Positions 34,463 to 43,662 of a stretch of DNA of 64,000 nucleotides are shown here, in pieces. Numbering within the stretch: the first letter of the stretch is position 1; every line of letters begins with the position of its first letter. The notes under the pieces were generated by a model. That model saw only the letters and a list, made by a program, of their open reading frames with translations, made no database searches and had not been told where the DNA came from. Source of the DNA: an uncultured Desulfobacter sp. (GTDB taxonomy: Bacteria; Desulfobacterota; Desulfobacteria; Desulfobacterales; Desulfobacteraceae); the NCBI RefSeq assembly GCF_963664415.1, contig NZ_OY761445.1:2382501-2446500 (forward strand), in the 5' to 3' direction. The position numbers were made by a program, and so were the translations under genes.

Positions 34463-35875
34463 ATGATGACACCCAACATCCTTGTGGTGGATGATGAAAA
34501 GGACATGACCCGTCTGCTCCAGCGAACCCTTGAACCGGAACTAAATTGCCGGGTGACCATGGCGTTTTCCGGTGAAATGGCCCTGAATATCCTTGGCATG
34601 GCAGACTCGGCTTTTGACCTTGTCATCAGTGACATACGAATGCCCGGAATGGATGGCTTTGACCTTCTTGAGCAATTGAAGCAAAAATATCCGGATCTTA
34701 CGGTGGTCATGCTCACCGCCTACGGCAATATTGAATCTGCCGTGGCTGCCATTAAAAAAGGGGCGTACGATTTCATTGCCAAGCCCTTTGAGCAGGACGA
34801 AATCATCTTTAAAATCCGCAAAGCCCTGGAACGCAGCCAACTAATATCCGAAAACCGGAGACTCCAAAAGGCCTGCCGGACCGAATCGTTGCCCCTGATC
34901 GGGCAAAGCCCTGCCATGCAAAAAGTGTTTGAAAAAATAGCACTGGTCGCAGACTCGGATGTCACGGTTCTGATCACCGGGGAATCGGGGACAGGCAAAG
35001 ATTTGACGGCAAGATCCATTCATGCCTCAAGCCCCAGGAAAAACAAACCCTACATTCCCATCAACTGCCCCACCATCCCCGAGCACATCCTTGAAAGTGA
35101 ATTATTCGGGTATAAAAAAGGGGCATTCACCAATGCCTACCGGGACAAAACAGGACTTTTCCAGGAAGCAGACCACGGCACCATTTTTTTAGATGAAATC
35201 GGAGATGTCGGCCCCAGCATCCAAACCAAGCTTTTAAGGGTGATCCAGGAAAAGGAGGTCAAACCCTTGGGCGACACCCGGGTGGACCATGTGGATGTCA
35301 GGATTATCACCTCCACCAACCAGGATCTGCAGCAGAAAATCAAGGACAAGGAGTTCAGGGAAGATTTTTTCTATCGGCTTTCGGTGATCACCATTGAATT
35401 GCCGCCGTTAAGGGACCGCGTTACGGATATCCCACTGTTGTGCGATCACCTTTTGGCCAAAAACTGTGAAAAGTTAAACAAACCGGCCAAACATTTGTCC
35501 GACAACGTGATGGATCTCTTCATGAAGCACCCCTGGCAGGGAAATGTCAGAGAACTTGAAAATGTACTTGTCCAGGGAATTCTCTATGCAACTTCAGATA
35601 CCATCCGCCTGGCCGATATCCCCATCGACAAAAATACGGCCAATGAGTGCCTGGGCACGGACGTTGATGCCGATATGAGTCAACTGACCTATAAGGAGGC
35701 CAAAGAAACCACCCTGACCCGGTTTAATCACAACTACATTGGTGCCATGCTCTCCATGACCAAAGGCAATATCACCCAGGCAGCCAAACGCTGCGCCATG
35801 GATCGCCAGGCCCTCCAGCAGATCATGAAACGGTATGCCATTGATCCTGAAAAATTCCGCAACAAGCCGTCTTAA
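34463..35875 (+). CDS. NtrC-family sigma-54-dependent response regulator
   Basis: 470 residues. The receiver (1-120) has D57 in VISDIRMPGMDGF. The AAA+ domain (about 140-375) has Walker A GESGTGKD and Walker B FLDEIGD, and its sigma-54 contact loop reads GAFTNA in place of the common GAFTGA. A Fis-type helix-turn-helix is near the C-terminus (KGNITQAAKRCAMDRQALQQIMKRY). It starts right at the kinase stop (TAA then ATG), so the pair is one unit. It should activate a -24/-12 promoter; no clear one was found nearby, though the molybdopterin-binding gene downstream is a candidate target. Confidence 0.95.
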   Translation: MMTPNILVVDDEKDMTRLLQRTLEPELNCRVTMAFSGEMALNILGMADSAFDLVISDIRMPGMDGFDLLEQLKQKYPDLTVVMLTAYGNIESAVAAIKKGAYDFIAKPFEQDEIIFKIRKALERSQLISENRRLQKACRTESLPLIGQSPAMQKVFEKIALVADSDVTVLITGESGTGKDLTARSIHASSPRKNKPYIPINCPTIPEHILESELFGYKKGAFTNAYRDKTGLFQEADHGTIFLDEIGDVGPSIQTKLLRVIQEKEVKPLGDTRVDHVDVRIITSTNQDLQQKIKDKEFREDFFYRLSVITIELPPLRDRVTDIPLLCDHLLAKNCEKLNKPAKHLSDNVMDLFMKHPWQGNVRELENVLVQGILYATSDTIRLADIPIDKNTANECLGTDVDADMSQLTYKEAKETTLTRFNHNYIGAMLSMTKGNITQAAKRCAMDRQALQQIMKRYAIDPEKFRNKPS

Positions 35876-36011
35876 GGGTTCCCGCAAAAATAACTTTGAG
35901 TGCACCCTAAGCTTTAAAAAATCAAAATCGTGCTGATATTGATTGTTAAAACCATTTAACAGCTGTGCTGAAACTGTGCATTTGGATTACATTTTAAGAT
36001 AGTATTTAGTT

Positions 36012-37073
36012 ATGGAAAAAAAAACACACCCACAACGCCCGTCCTTTAAAACCGTGCCTGTCCAGGATGCCTGCGGAATGACCATTGCCCATGACGTGAC
36101 TGAAATCGTTCCCGATAAGTCCAAAGGCGTAGCCTTCAAACGAGGACACCGGGTCCAGGCCGGCGACATCTGTCGGCTTATGCGCATGGGAAAAAACAAT
36201 CTATATGTGCTGGATCTTGATGAAACCCAGGTACATGAGGATGAGGCGGTGTTTGAGCTTGCATCGGCCCTGGCCGGACCGGGGGTTGAATTTTCCGCCG
36301 CACCCAGGGAAGGCAAACTGGAACTATATGCGTCATATCCAGGGCTGTTCCGGGTGAATGTGGATGCATTGACGGAATTTAACATGCTCAACGATGTCAT
36401 GTGTGCCAGTATCCATACTAATACGGCCGTGAACAAAGGCGACAGCCTGGCCGCCACCCGGGCCATCCCCCTGGTCATTGACCGGGAAAACTTAGACCAG
36501 GCCACGGCCTTTGCCAAATCCGCCTACCCTATTTTCAGCGTTTCAATGTTCAACCCGTTGAAAATCCGTCTGGCCATCATCGGCAATGAAGTGTATGACG
36601 GTTTGGTCCAGGACCGGTTCCAGGCCATTGTGGAAGAAAAAACCGCCCGGCTTGGGGCCCAGGTGCTTGAGGTGAATATCCTGCCCGATGACCGGGAGCG
36701 CATTACCGCCCAAATCAGGGATTACATGGACAAAGAGACCGATCTGATCATCACCACCGGCGGCATGTCCGTGGACCCCGATGATGTGACCAAAGAATCC
36801 ATTGAGGCAGTTGGGTTTGATGAAGTCCACTACTCAGCCGCAGTGCTGCCCGGGGCCATGTTTCTTTTAGGCTATACCCCAAAAACCACCATCATGGGGC
36901 TGCCGGCCTGCGGGTTGTACCACCGCACCACCATATTTGACCTGATCCTGCCCCGGGTCATGGCCGGTGAGCGTCCCGGCAAACGGGAACTTGCAAGCCT
37001 TTGTCACGGCGGACTGTGCCGGAACTGCACCACCTGCCGGTTTCCGGACTGCTCTTTTGGGAAATGTACGTGA
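36012..37073 (+). CDS. Molybdopterin-binding protein with Cys-rich tail (MoeA-like)
   Basis: 353 residues. The N-terminal half is MoeA/CinA-like (VPVQDACGMTIAHDVTEI). The middle (about 185-330) is a MoCF_biosynth domain with IGNEVYDG, DLIITTGGMSVDPDDVT and a GLPACGLYHRTTIFDLILPR end. The last 25 residues carry six or more Cys (LCHGGLCRNCTTC, then FPDCSFGKC), enough for an Fe-S cluster or a metal. It probably binds molybdopterin or a related nucleotide and may help insert Mo or W into an enzyme. Adjacent genes are the NtrC pair upstream and unrelated ones downstream. The tail sets it apart from ordinary MoeA. Confidence 0.8.
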   Translation: MEKKTHPQRPSFKTVPVQDACGMTIAHDVTEIVPDKSKGVAFKRGHRVQAGDICRLMRMGKNNLYVLDLDETQVHEDEAVFELASALAGPGVEFSAAPREGKLELYASYPGLFRVNVDALTEFNMLNDVMCASIHTNTAVNKGDSLAATRAIPLVIDRENLDQATAFAKSAYPIFSVSMFNPLKIRLAIIGNEVYDGLVQDRFQAIVEEKTARLGAQVLEVNILPDDRERITAQIRDYMDKETDLIITTGGMSVDPDDVTKESIEAVGFDEVHYSAAVLPGAMFLLGYTPKTTIMGLPACGLYHRTTIFDLILPRVMAGERPGKRELASLCHGGLCRNCTTCRFPDCSFGKCT

Positions 37074-37129
37074 TCAGCACCACACCTGTTGGCCGGACCA
37101 TAGTATCAACACCCAATGCGCTTAATAAC

Positions 37130-37441
37130 TCATATACCAAACTGCTCGGCAAAATCCTCTATCGACATCCAATCACCACCGGCTTCAAATTGTTGCATAA
37201 AGAAAACCAAATCAGATCCGTCAACATCATAATCTCTGTCTACATCCCCAACAGGACATGCGAGCGGAACCTGATAATAAAATTGAATACGATCAATGTT
37301 TTGAACATCAGCGTTAGAAATTATAACCGGACTGAGGCGATCCTGGAAGCCTACAGCAAGGATCCGGGACCCTACAGCCTTGCCTTTGTCGAATAGGTTC
37401 GGCCAGTGTCGATCGGCATCTAAGGAAAAAATACCAGCCAT
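37130..37441 (-). pseudogene. C-terminal fragment of a secreted protein with dockerin-like repeat
   Basis: 103 residues with no signal peptide and no ribosome site. The C-terminal half reads CPVGDVDRDYDVDGSDLVFF, an EF-hand/dockerin-type calcium loop, and closes with DLVFF...IEDFAEQFGI, as in the tails of large secreted proteins of these bacteria. Everything before it is missing. A remnant of a larger gene. Confidence 0.45.
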
Positions 37442-37607
37442 GGGTTAATTTGTCCCCGCGACAGATCGGCTCAGTCCACAAAAAAAGAGACCAAACTCAT
37501 ATCTTTACAATCCCCATATCTGCTGATACAAACCCTGAAATAGCCTGGAGACCAGGTTCATTTGTTTTTATCCATAATTGTCAATCAGGAGATTAAATAA
37601 TCGAAAA

Positions 37608-38462
37608 ATGACACATCAACTGACTGAGTATGAAGCAAAACAGTTTTCCGCCATTCAGGCATGGAAAACCGAAGAACCCAGTGTCATCAGCAAATCCCTG
37701 GGGACTGTTTTTGCACCGGTATCCTGGCTGGCCCACAAATTCATTCCGGAAAAAGCAATCCGAAGCGCCATATCTGCAGCCATGAAAACGGCAGATAAAC
37801 TAACCGACAGTGGTGATATAAAAAAATCGGTAAATGTTTCCGACATCGGAGAACTATTAGGAAAAGACCTGGAATTTTTAGACAAACTTGCAGCAAAAGT
37901 TCACCATTGGGCCATCGGTCTTGCCACAACCGGCGGGATTGCCACAGGCTTTGGCGGAGCGCTCACCCTTGCGGCAGATGTCCCGGCAACGGTTACATTG
38001 GCGTTGCGAACCATTTATCAAATCGGCCTGTGTTATGGATACGAGGCAAAGACAGATGATGACAAACTATTTATTCTGGCAGTTCTGGCGCTGTCCAGTG
38101 CCAATTCCATCGGAGACAAAATGATTGCCCTGAACACCCTTCATGCCGTTCGGGATAATTCAGAACACGCTTCCAAGCCATCACCTAATGATATAACCGG
38201 GTCAACGGCTGAAAAATCGATAACCAAAAAGGACACGGACATAGGTATCGACCACCTCTCAAAAACGATTGGACTAAATTTGACAAAACGAAAAATGCTC
38301 CAGCTCATTCCAGCCGTTGGTGCGATCGTAGGCGGTTCGGTGAACGGGTGGTATTTAAAGGATGTTGGGTGGTCCGCCCGCAGAGCGTATCAGGAAAGAT
38401 GGTTTGCGGACAAATATTCCGGCCTGACGACATCCAGTGCGATGACACCTTTTAAACAATAA
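37608..38462 (+). CDS. EcsC-family protein
   Basis: 284 residues from the ATG at 37608. TCAGGAG lies 17 bases upstream, a little far, and the frame is open to a TTG at 37578, so the start is uncertain. The EcsC family marks are a basic-acidic N-terminus (LTEYEAKQFSAIQAWK), then TGGIATGFGGALTLAADVPATVTLALRTIYQIGLCYGY by parts, and a C-terminal IPAVGAIVGGSVNGWYL. Two short hydrophobic segments are probably membrane-attached. EcsC was found beside ABC exporters in Bacillus, but its reaction is unknown. The next gene is another membrane protein, 21 bases away. Confidence 0.85.
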   Translation: MTHQLTEYEAKQFSAIQAWKTEEPSVISKSLGTVFAPVSWLAHKFIPEKAIRSAISAAMKTADKLTDSGDIKKSVNVSDIGELLGKDLEFLDKLAAKVHHWAIGLATTGGIATGFGGALTLAADVPATVTLALRTIYQIGLCYGYEAKTDDDKLFILAVLALSSANSIGDKMIALNTLHAVRDNSEHASKPSPNDITGSTAEKSITKKDTDIGIDHLSKTIGLNLTKRKMLQLIPAVGAIVGGSVNGWYLKDVGWSARRAYQERWFADKYSGLTTSSAMTPFKQ

Positions 38463-38483
38463 AATAACGGGAAGTTATATTAA

Positions 38484-39203
38484 ATGATAGGTCCTTTTGT
38501 TAATGGCGCGGCGGTGATTGTGGGAGGGCTCAGTGGGGCGATTCTGGGAGAACGGGTATCCAAAGATCTGCGCCATAAAATGCCCATGATTTTTGGTTGT
38601 GCATCCATGGGGCTTGGCATTGCCATGGTGGTCAAGGTAAAATTTTTGCCCGTCGCAGTGCTTGCCCTGGTGTTGGGCTCGATTTTAGGAGAACTGCTTC
38701 ATCTGGAGGCCGGTATTGAAAAAGCGGCCGGGGTTGTCCGTCGAATGATCGATAAGAGGGTGACGCCGCCCAAAAATGGATTATCCCAAGAAGAGTACAT
38801 GGAAAAGTTCGTCGCGATCCTTGTACTGTTCTGTGCCAGTGGGACCGGTGTTTTCGGAGCCATGCAGGAAGGCATGACAGGCGATGCGTCGCTGCTCATT
38901 GTCAAAGCGTTTCTTGACCTGTTTACTGCAGGAATTTTTGCCATCGCTTTAGGTTTCCCTGTGGCCACCCTTGCTGTTCCCCAGTTTATAATCCAAACAG
39001 GTTTGTTCCTGGGGGCGGCAACGATTATGCCCCTGACAAGTCCGGCCATGATTGCTGATTTTTCTGCCGTGGGCGGCCTGATCATGTTTGCCACCGGATT
39101 TCAAATCTGCGGGATTGTCTCTTTTCCCATTGCCAATATGCTTCCGTCCCTGTTGATTGCCATGCCCATTTCTGCGCTATGGTTGCAGTATTTCGTTCAT
39201 TAA
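38484..39203 (+). CDS. DUF554 membrane protein
   Basis: 239 residues with about seven hydrophobic segments. It begins IGPFVNGAAVIVGGLSGAILGE and has FCASGTGVFGAMQEGMTGD and KAFLDLFTAGIFAIALG, all typical of DUF554 (YdfK/YqgA). The family is widespread in anaerobes; a transport role is suspected but not shown. It follows the EcsC gene by 21 bases on the same strand and is convergent with the HDOD gene. Confidence 0.9.
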   Translation: MIGPFVNGAAVIVGGLSGAILGERVSKDLRHKMPMIFGCASMGLGIAMVVKVKFLPVAVLALVLGSILGELLHLEAGIEKAAGVVRRMIDKRVTPPKNGLSQEEYMEKFVAILVLFCASGTGVFGAMQEGMTGDASLLIVKAFLDLFTAGIFAIALGFPVATLAVPQFIIQTGLFLGAATIMPLTSPAMIADFSAVGGLIMFATGFQICGIVSFPIANMLPSLLIAMPISALWLQYFVH

Positions 39204-39221
39204 CTTAAAAATTTTTAAGAT

Positions 39222-40070
39222 TCAGGCAATCATCCTTGCCAAATCTTTTGCTTTTTCAAAGGCGGGTGCAATCATGGCCTCCACCTTCTCAGCTTCCAGG
39301 CTGTAGAGCGTTACGGCCGTTTCAATAAGCTCGTCCATACCCGAGTTGGCCTCCTTTTCCCTAAGGATGGCCACCAGACGAACCGGTCCCAGTGCCTGGT
39401 GATTCTGGACTTCAGCCCCGTGATGTCCCCGGATGGCTGCAGCAATGTTTTCAGGCAGCCCCCACTCTGCACAGATCCAGGAAGCCACTTCGGTGTGATC
39501 CCAACAGAGCGTTTCCCGTTCCAATTCAGCCAGATCCCCGCCTTCGCTATACCACTTTTCAAAAATGGGGCCATAATCTTTACTGCGTTGGCAGGCCAAA
39601 AAAGGCAAGGCAAGATCTTGGAGAAAGGCTGCAGTAAAACATTCCGACTCCTTGGCCGGGCACAGGTACCGGGCAAGTTCGCTGGCCAATACAGCCCGTT
39701 TGGCAGACGTCAACCAGAACAGAGCCGGATCATGCCACTGGCAGGACTGCCTTGGCATTCCCTGGGCCACACCCACCCCGAGCACCAAAGACTCGAGCTG
39801 GGAAATGCCCACCAGGGCAACAGCCTGGGTTAAATTCTCCACCTTCTTGATGGGTGAAAAGGCGGCCGAATTGGCGATCCCCAAAACTTTGACAGAGATA
39901 CCCGGATCCAGGGCCAGAGACTCTGCAATGTTCGCGGCTGATGAATAAGGGCTTCTGATCTTTTGCAAAATCTGCATCACCACGGCGGGAAAAGAGGGCA
40001 GTTCATACCCTTTGAGTATTTTTTTCAACTCTGTTTTAGGACGGATCTTTTTCTTAAAAAAAGAGAACAT
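39222..40070 (-). CDS. HDOD-domain protein
   Basis: 282 residues. The N-terminus LKKILKGYELPSFPAVVMQIL and ALDPGISVKVLGIANSAAF are the opening of an HDOD domain (about 20-215). The HD pair is not kept (LQDLALPFL where HDIG-type proteins have HD), so it is probably not a phosphodiesterase. HDOD proteins act in signalling and in cell-surface or motility control; targets are unknown. The stand-alone form lacks a GGDEF or EAL partner, unlike the HDOD-GGDEF gene at 13-15 kb. It ends 18 bases from the convergent DUF554 gene. Confidence 0.88.
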   Translation of the reverse strand: MFSFFKKKIRPKTELKKILKGYELPSFPAVVMQILQKIRSPYSSAANIAESLALDPGISVKVLGIANSAAFSPIKKVENLTQAVALVGISQLESLVLGVGVAQGMPRQSCQWHDPALFWLTSAKRAVLASELARYLCPAKESECFTAAFLQDLALPFLACQRSKDYGPIFEKWYSEGGDLAELERETLCWDHTEVASWICAEWGLPENIAAAIRGHHGAEVQNHQALGPVRLVAILREKEANSGMDELIETAVTLYSLEAEKVEAMIAPAFEKAKDLARMIA

Positions 40071-40081
40071 TTAAAGGTACC

Positions 40082-41173
40082 TCATTCAGCACGGCGTGCC
40101 ATTTTATTTCCAAGGATGCTCAACAATCCCCCCAGCCCCATATAACCAGTGACCGCCTGGAGCGAAACCACAATCTGGGCGCTAAGGGACATGGGCACCG
40201 CATCCCCGTATCCAAGGGTGGTCAGCGTAACAAAACTAAAGTAGATGGGGGAAAACCAGGTCGGATAATCCCCGTAATAAATATCCACCTGTGTGTAGAT
40301 CAGGCCAAAACCTAAGGTGGCCGCAACCAGCCACACCAGCCAACGCACAAGAGACCGACCGCAGTCCGAGGTGAACCACCAAATCCAGTAAAGGATATTG
40401 TGCATCCGACTCTGGCTTTTAAACTCAAACAGATAGTTCTCATCTGAGATATGCCGGCGAACCAGGTAAGCCCCCCTCAGGTCCATATCCCTGATATCCG
40501 CCCCAACCCAATTGGCTTTTTTAAAATTTTTGACCCCCAGAAGACGACAGCGTCTCAAATCGGCCAAGCTGAATAGGGTATGGTTAAGGTTGCTGTGCTT
40601 GAGATCCGCATCGCAAAGGCTGGCCCGGGTGAACACGGCATGACTCAGGTCGGCTTCGGACATCCTGGCACCGGTCAGGTCCGAAGCCCTCAGATCGGCC
40701 GAACACAATTTGGAGCGACTCAGCACAGCCTCGCTCAAATTTGCATTAATCAAAGAGGCATGGGAAAGATCGGCCCCGCCGAATCCGCAGTGACTGGCCC
40801 GGCATTCATTCAGGCCGGCATGGGAGAGATCCACCCCGATAAATTCACATTCATCCAGCACTGCCTTTTCCAGGCTAGCCCCGGTCAACCGCCCGTAGCT
40901 TAAGTTGGAACGGCTTAAGTTCACCCGGTTTAAAATGGCAAAGGATAGATCATACCCGGAAAAATCCATATTAGACAAATCCTGGTTGCTCAGATCTATG
41001 CCGCGCAAATCCAACGTGATCGGACGGTTAGTCTTTCCAATGGGGCAGTCCGCCTTAAGTTGCCTGAGCATAACGGCCCGACGATCGGTTCCGGCCTCTA
41101 AATCCGGCTCCAGCCATCGCTGCCTTAGAGCAATGATCTCTTCTTGCGAAATCGAAATAGTTTCCTTGTCCAT
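40082..41173 (-). CDS. Pentapeptide-repeat potassium-channel protein
   Basis: 363 residues. About residues 45-235 are pentapeptide repeats (A(D/N)LSx-type: LSNQDLSNMDFSGYDLSF, ADLSHASLINANLSEAVLS and so on), which form a square beta-helix. After these come two membrane helices around a pore loop (TLTTLGYGD, about 315), the potassium selectivity filter. So a soluble helix is joined to an Ion_trans_2 channel. Such fusions exist in bacteria but their gating is unexplored; the repeat may bind a partner or plug. A weak ribosome site precedes the ATG. The HDOD gene follows 11 bases downstream. Confidence 0.92.
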   Translation of the reverse strand: MDKETISISQEEIIALRQRWLEPDLEAGTDRRAVMLRQLKADCPIGKTNRPITLDLRGIDLSNQDLSNMDFSGYDLSFAILNRVNLSRSNLSYGRLTGASLEKAVLDECEFIGVDLSHAGLNECRASHCGFGGADLSHASLINANLSEAVLSRSKLCSADLRASDLTGARMSEADLSHAVFTRASLCDADLKHSNLNHTLFSLADLRRCRLLGVKNFKKANWVGADIRDMDLRGAYLVRRHISDENYLFEFKSQSRMHNILYWIWWFTSDCGRSLVRWLVWLVAATLGFGLIYTQVDIYYGDYPTWFSPIYFSFVTLTTLGYGDAVPMSLSAQIVVSLQAVTGYMGLGGLLSILGNKMARRAE

Positions 41174-41290
41174 TCATATCCGTATCGTTTGGAGAAAAAA
41201 TAAAGTCTGTCTTGGTTGGGAAGTAATCCCTATTCAGTCTTTTATACACTATCGCTTCACATAAGTTAAGCTTATCGAAAGATAACAATG

Positions 41291-42811
41291 TCAATCAATA
41301 TTTGTAACCTTTACGATAGCTGCGACATCCACATATTTTTCAAAATGCCGTGCCAGAGTGTCGTATTGCCTGTCCCGGCCCTGCGGGCCGCAGAATTCCG
41401 GAGGCTCAAGTTCGTTCAAGCCCAACAGTGAAAGCCATTTTTTAAGGATAGGGACGGAGTCAAAAAAGCCGTGCATATATGTGCCCATCACCCGGCCCGA
41501 GTTGGCGACAGCCCCGTCAAATTCGGTGCATGCTTGCTGATTTCTCTCCTTGACACGCAACAGGCCGTCATTGGACTTCTTGCCCAAAGCAATCCGGTCG
41601 GCGCCCGCTGTCCTGCCCATGTGGATTTCATAACCAAGGCCCGGGATACCGTCCCATTCAAACCGGGATATGGTCGTGGTTTTTGGCGCTTTGAGCACCG
41701 TCTCAAGTAAGAGAAGCCCCAACCCATCCGTATCACCCGGGGGGCCTTCAAGTCCTTCGGGGTCACGAACTTTTGTGCCCAGCATCTGGTAGCCGCCGCA
41801 TATACCCAGGACATGACCGCCGTTTTTAACGTAAGCCTGAATTTTGGAGGCCCAACCGGTCTTAACAAGCCAGAACAAATCACTGCGGGTACTCTTGGAG
41901 CCGGGCAGGATAATTGCTTTGTAGGCGGACAGGTCTATTGGATGCTCAACAAAATCCACTGCCAGTCCGCCCACCTGAAACAGGGCATCAAAATCAGTAA
42001 AATTGGATATATGGGGGGTACGCACCACCAGCACCGTGGGGGTTTTAACCGGATCAGTTTTGGCCTCGGGACGCTCTATAACGACAGAATCTTCATTGGG
42101 AATATGGTGGTTGATCCAGGGCAACACCCCAAACACTGGTTTACCGGTCTTTTTTTTAATCCACTCTACCCCCTCTTTAAACAACGCGATATCGCCCCGG
42201 AACCGATTGATGACAAAGCCCGCGATGAGATCCTGTTCAGCCTTGTTCAGACATGCCAGGGTTCCCACAATCTGCGCAAACACGCCACCCCGGTCAATGT
42301 CGGCGGTGAGAATCACCGGTGCCTTGGCATAGGCAGCCATTTTCAAATTTACGATATCCCGTGCCATGAGATTGACTTCCGCGCAGGAACCCGCCCCTTC
42401 CAGAACCACCACATCATTGGGCGCTCGCAGGCGATCCAGGGCACCGCAGGCCGTATCCCAAAGTTTTTCCTTTTCCCGGTGATATTGTGCGGCAGACAGA
42501 TCTTTATGCACCTTACCCAGCAGCACCACCTGGGACCCGATCTGGGTGACGGGCTTAAGCAACACCGGGTTCATGTCCACATGGGGGGCAATGCGGGCGG
42601 CTTCGGCCTGGACAATCTGGGCCCGGCCCATCTCAAGGCCTTCCGGGGTGACGCCGGAATTATTGGACATGTTCTGGGCTTTATAGGGAGCCACTTTATA
42701 TCCACGATCGGAAAAAATCCGGCAAAGGGCTGTGGCAATCACGCTTTTACCCACATCGGAACCTGTTCCCAGTACGGCAATACATTTGGCCTGTTTTATC
42801 TCAGCACTCAT
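41291..42811 (-). CDS. cbiP: Cobyric acid synthase (CbiP/CobQ)
   Basis: 506 residues, full length. The N-terminal P-loop-like part has AVLGTGSDVGKSVIATALCRIF and YKAQNMSNNS. The C-terminal glutaminase part has GHVLGICGGYQMLG with its catalytic Cys and a late His (TYMHGFFD). It adds four amide groups to adenosylcobyrinate a,c-diamide using glutamine and ATP. ATG overlaps the cbiH stop (ATGA). It is the last gene of the cbiG-cbiH-cbiP unit. Confidence 0.96.
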   Translation of the reverse strand: MSAEIKQAKCIAVLGTGSDVGKSVIATALCRIFSDRGYKVAPYKAQNMSNNSGVTPEGLEMGRAQIVQAEAARIAPHVDMNPVLLKPVTQIGSQVVLLGKVHKDLSAAQYHREKEKLWDTACGALDRLRAPNDVVVLEGAGSCAEVNLMARDIVNLKMAAYAKAPVILTADIDRGGVFAQIVGTLACLNKAEQDLIAGFVINRFRGDIALFKEGVEWIKKKTGKPVFGVLPWINHHIPNEDSVVIERPEAKTDPVKTPTVLVVRTPHISNFTDFDALFQVGGLAVDFVEHPIDLSAYKAIILPGSKSTRSDLFWLVKTGWASKIQAYVKNGGHVLGICGGYQMLGTKVRDPEGLEGPPGDTDGLGLLLLETVLKAPKTTTISRFEWDGIPGLGYEIHMGRTAGADRIALGKKSNDGLLRVKERNQQACTEFDGAVANSGRVMGTYMHGFFDSVPILKKWLSLLGLNELEPPEFCGPQGRDRQYDTLARHFEKYVDVAAIVKVTNID

Positions 42812-43662
42812 ATGTCGTACTTTTGGCTGTACCCCCGGGGGGTGATCATCAGATCATTGTAAATAAATGTGGAACTGTTTCCCACGATCACGATACTCTG
42901 CATACCCACGTCGGCCTTATCCAAATCATTAAGGGCACACAACGCGATTTTCTGGTTGTCCCGCATAGCGCCTGTAACGATACCTACCGGGGTGGTGCCG
43001 GCCCGGTGTTTCAGAACAATCTCCATGGCCCGGCTAAGCTGCCAGTCGCGTTTTTTACTCTTTGGGTTGTAAATATTGATTACAAAATCGGCAGATGCCG
43101 CCGCATCCAGGCGTTTTTCAATCATCTCCCATGGGGTAAGCAGATCGCTCAGACTGACGGTTGCAAAATCATGGGTCAACGGCGCGCCCAAAAGTGCGGC
43201 ACCGGCAGCTAACGCCGGAATCCCGGGCACCACCTCAACAGCCAGACTGTCTTTTGCGCCGGTATTGCAGGCAATTTTTTTAACGGCCAGCATTTCCAAA
43301 ACCAGACCGGCCATGGCATAGATCCCGGCATCACCACCGGAAACCAGGGCACAGACCTGGCCGCCAAGGGCAGCATCAATGGCAGCCTGAACCCGGTCCA
43401 TCTCCTTGGTCATACCTGTGGTCAGTCTCTTCTTATCCCTGATCACATCCTCAATCAGTTCAAGATAGGTGTTGTACCCCACCACAATATCGCAGGCAGC
43501 CAGCACCTGGCGCGCCCGGCCGGACATATGGTCGACATGTCCCGGCCCTGTACCTACGATATAAAGGGTATTGCCGCCAGGGCAATGGTGACTGTCCGAC
43601 TGGCTGTTTTCTTCACCAACAGACTCGTCCTGCCCGTTGCCAGCATGGCTGCTGCTTCGCAT
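42808..43662 (-). CDS. cbiH: Precorrin/cobalt-factor III C17-methyltransferase (CbiH/CobJ)
   Basis: 284 residues from the ATG at 43662, which has AGGAG ten bases upstream. The first 30 residues are a polar extension (MRSSSHAGNGQDESVGEENS...) before the family start NTLYIVGTGPGHVDHMS. The rest fits: CALVSGGDAGIYAMAG, VEVVPGIPALAAGAALLG, LTHDFATVSLSDLLTPW and IYNPKSKKR. It methylates C-17 and contracts the ring in the anaerobic (cobalt-early) route. It overlaps cbiG by 109 bases, unusually long, so the extension is coded in another frame of the cbiG tail. Confidence 0.95.
   Translation of the reverse strand: MRSSSHAGNGQDESVGEENSQSDSHHCPGGNTLYIVGTGPGHVDHMSGRARQVLAACDIVVGYNTYLELIEDVIRDKKRLTTGMTKEMDRVQAAIDAALGGQVCALVSGGDAGIYAMAGLVLEMLAVKKIACNTGAKDSLAVEVVPGIPALAAGAALLGAPLTHDFATVSLSDLLTPWEMIEKRLDAAASADFVINIYNPKSKKRDWQLSRAMEIVLKHRAGTTPVGIVTGAMRDNQKIALCALNDLDKADVGMQSIVIVGNSSTFIYNDLMITPRGYSQKYDI

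Noticed and set aside
41813..42862. 349-codon open frame antisense to cbiP
   Set aside because: Long only because of GC-rich codon pattern; no ribosome site and the cbiP reading is certain.
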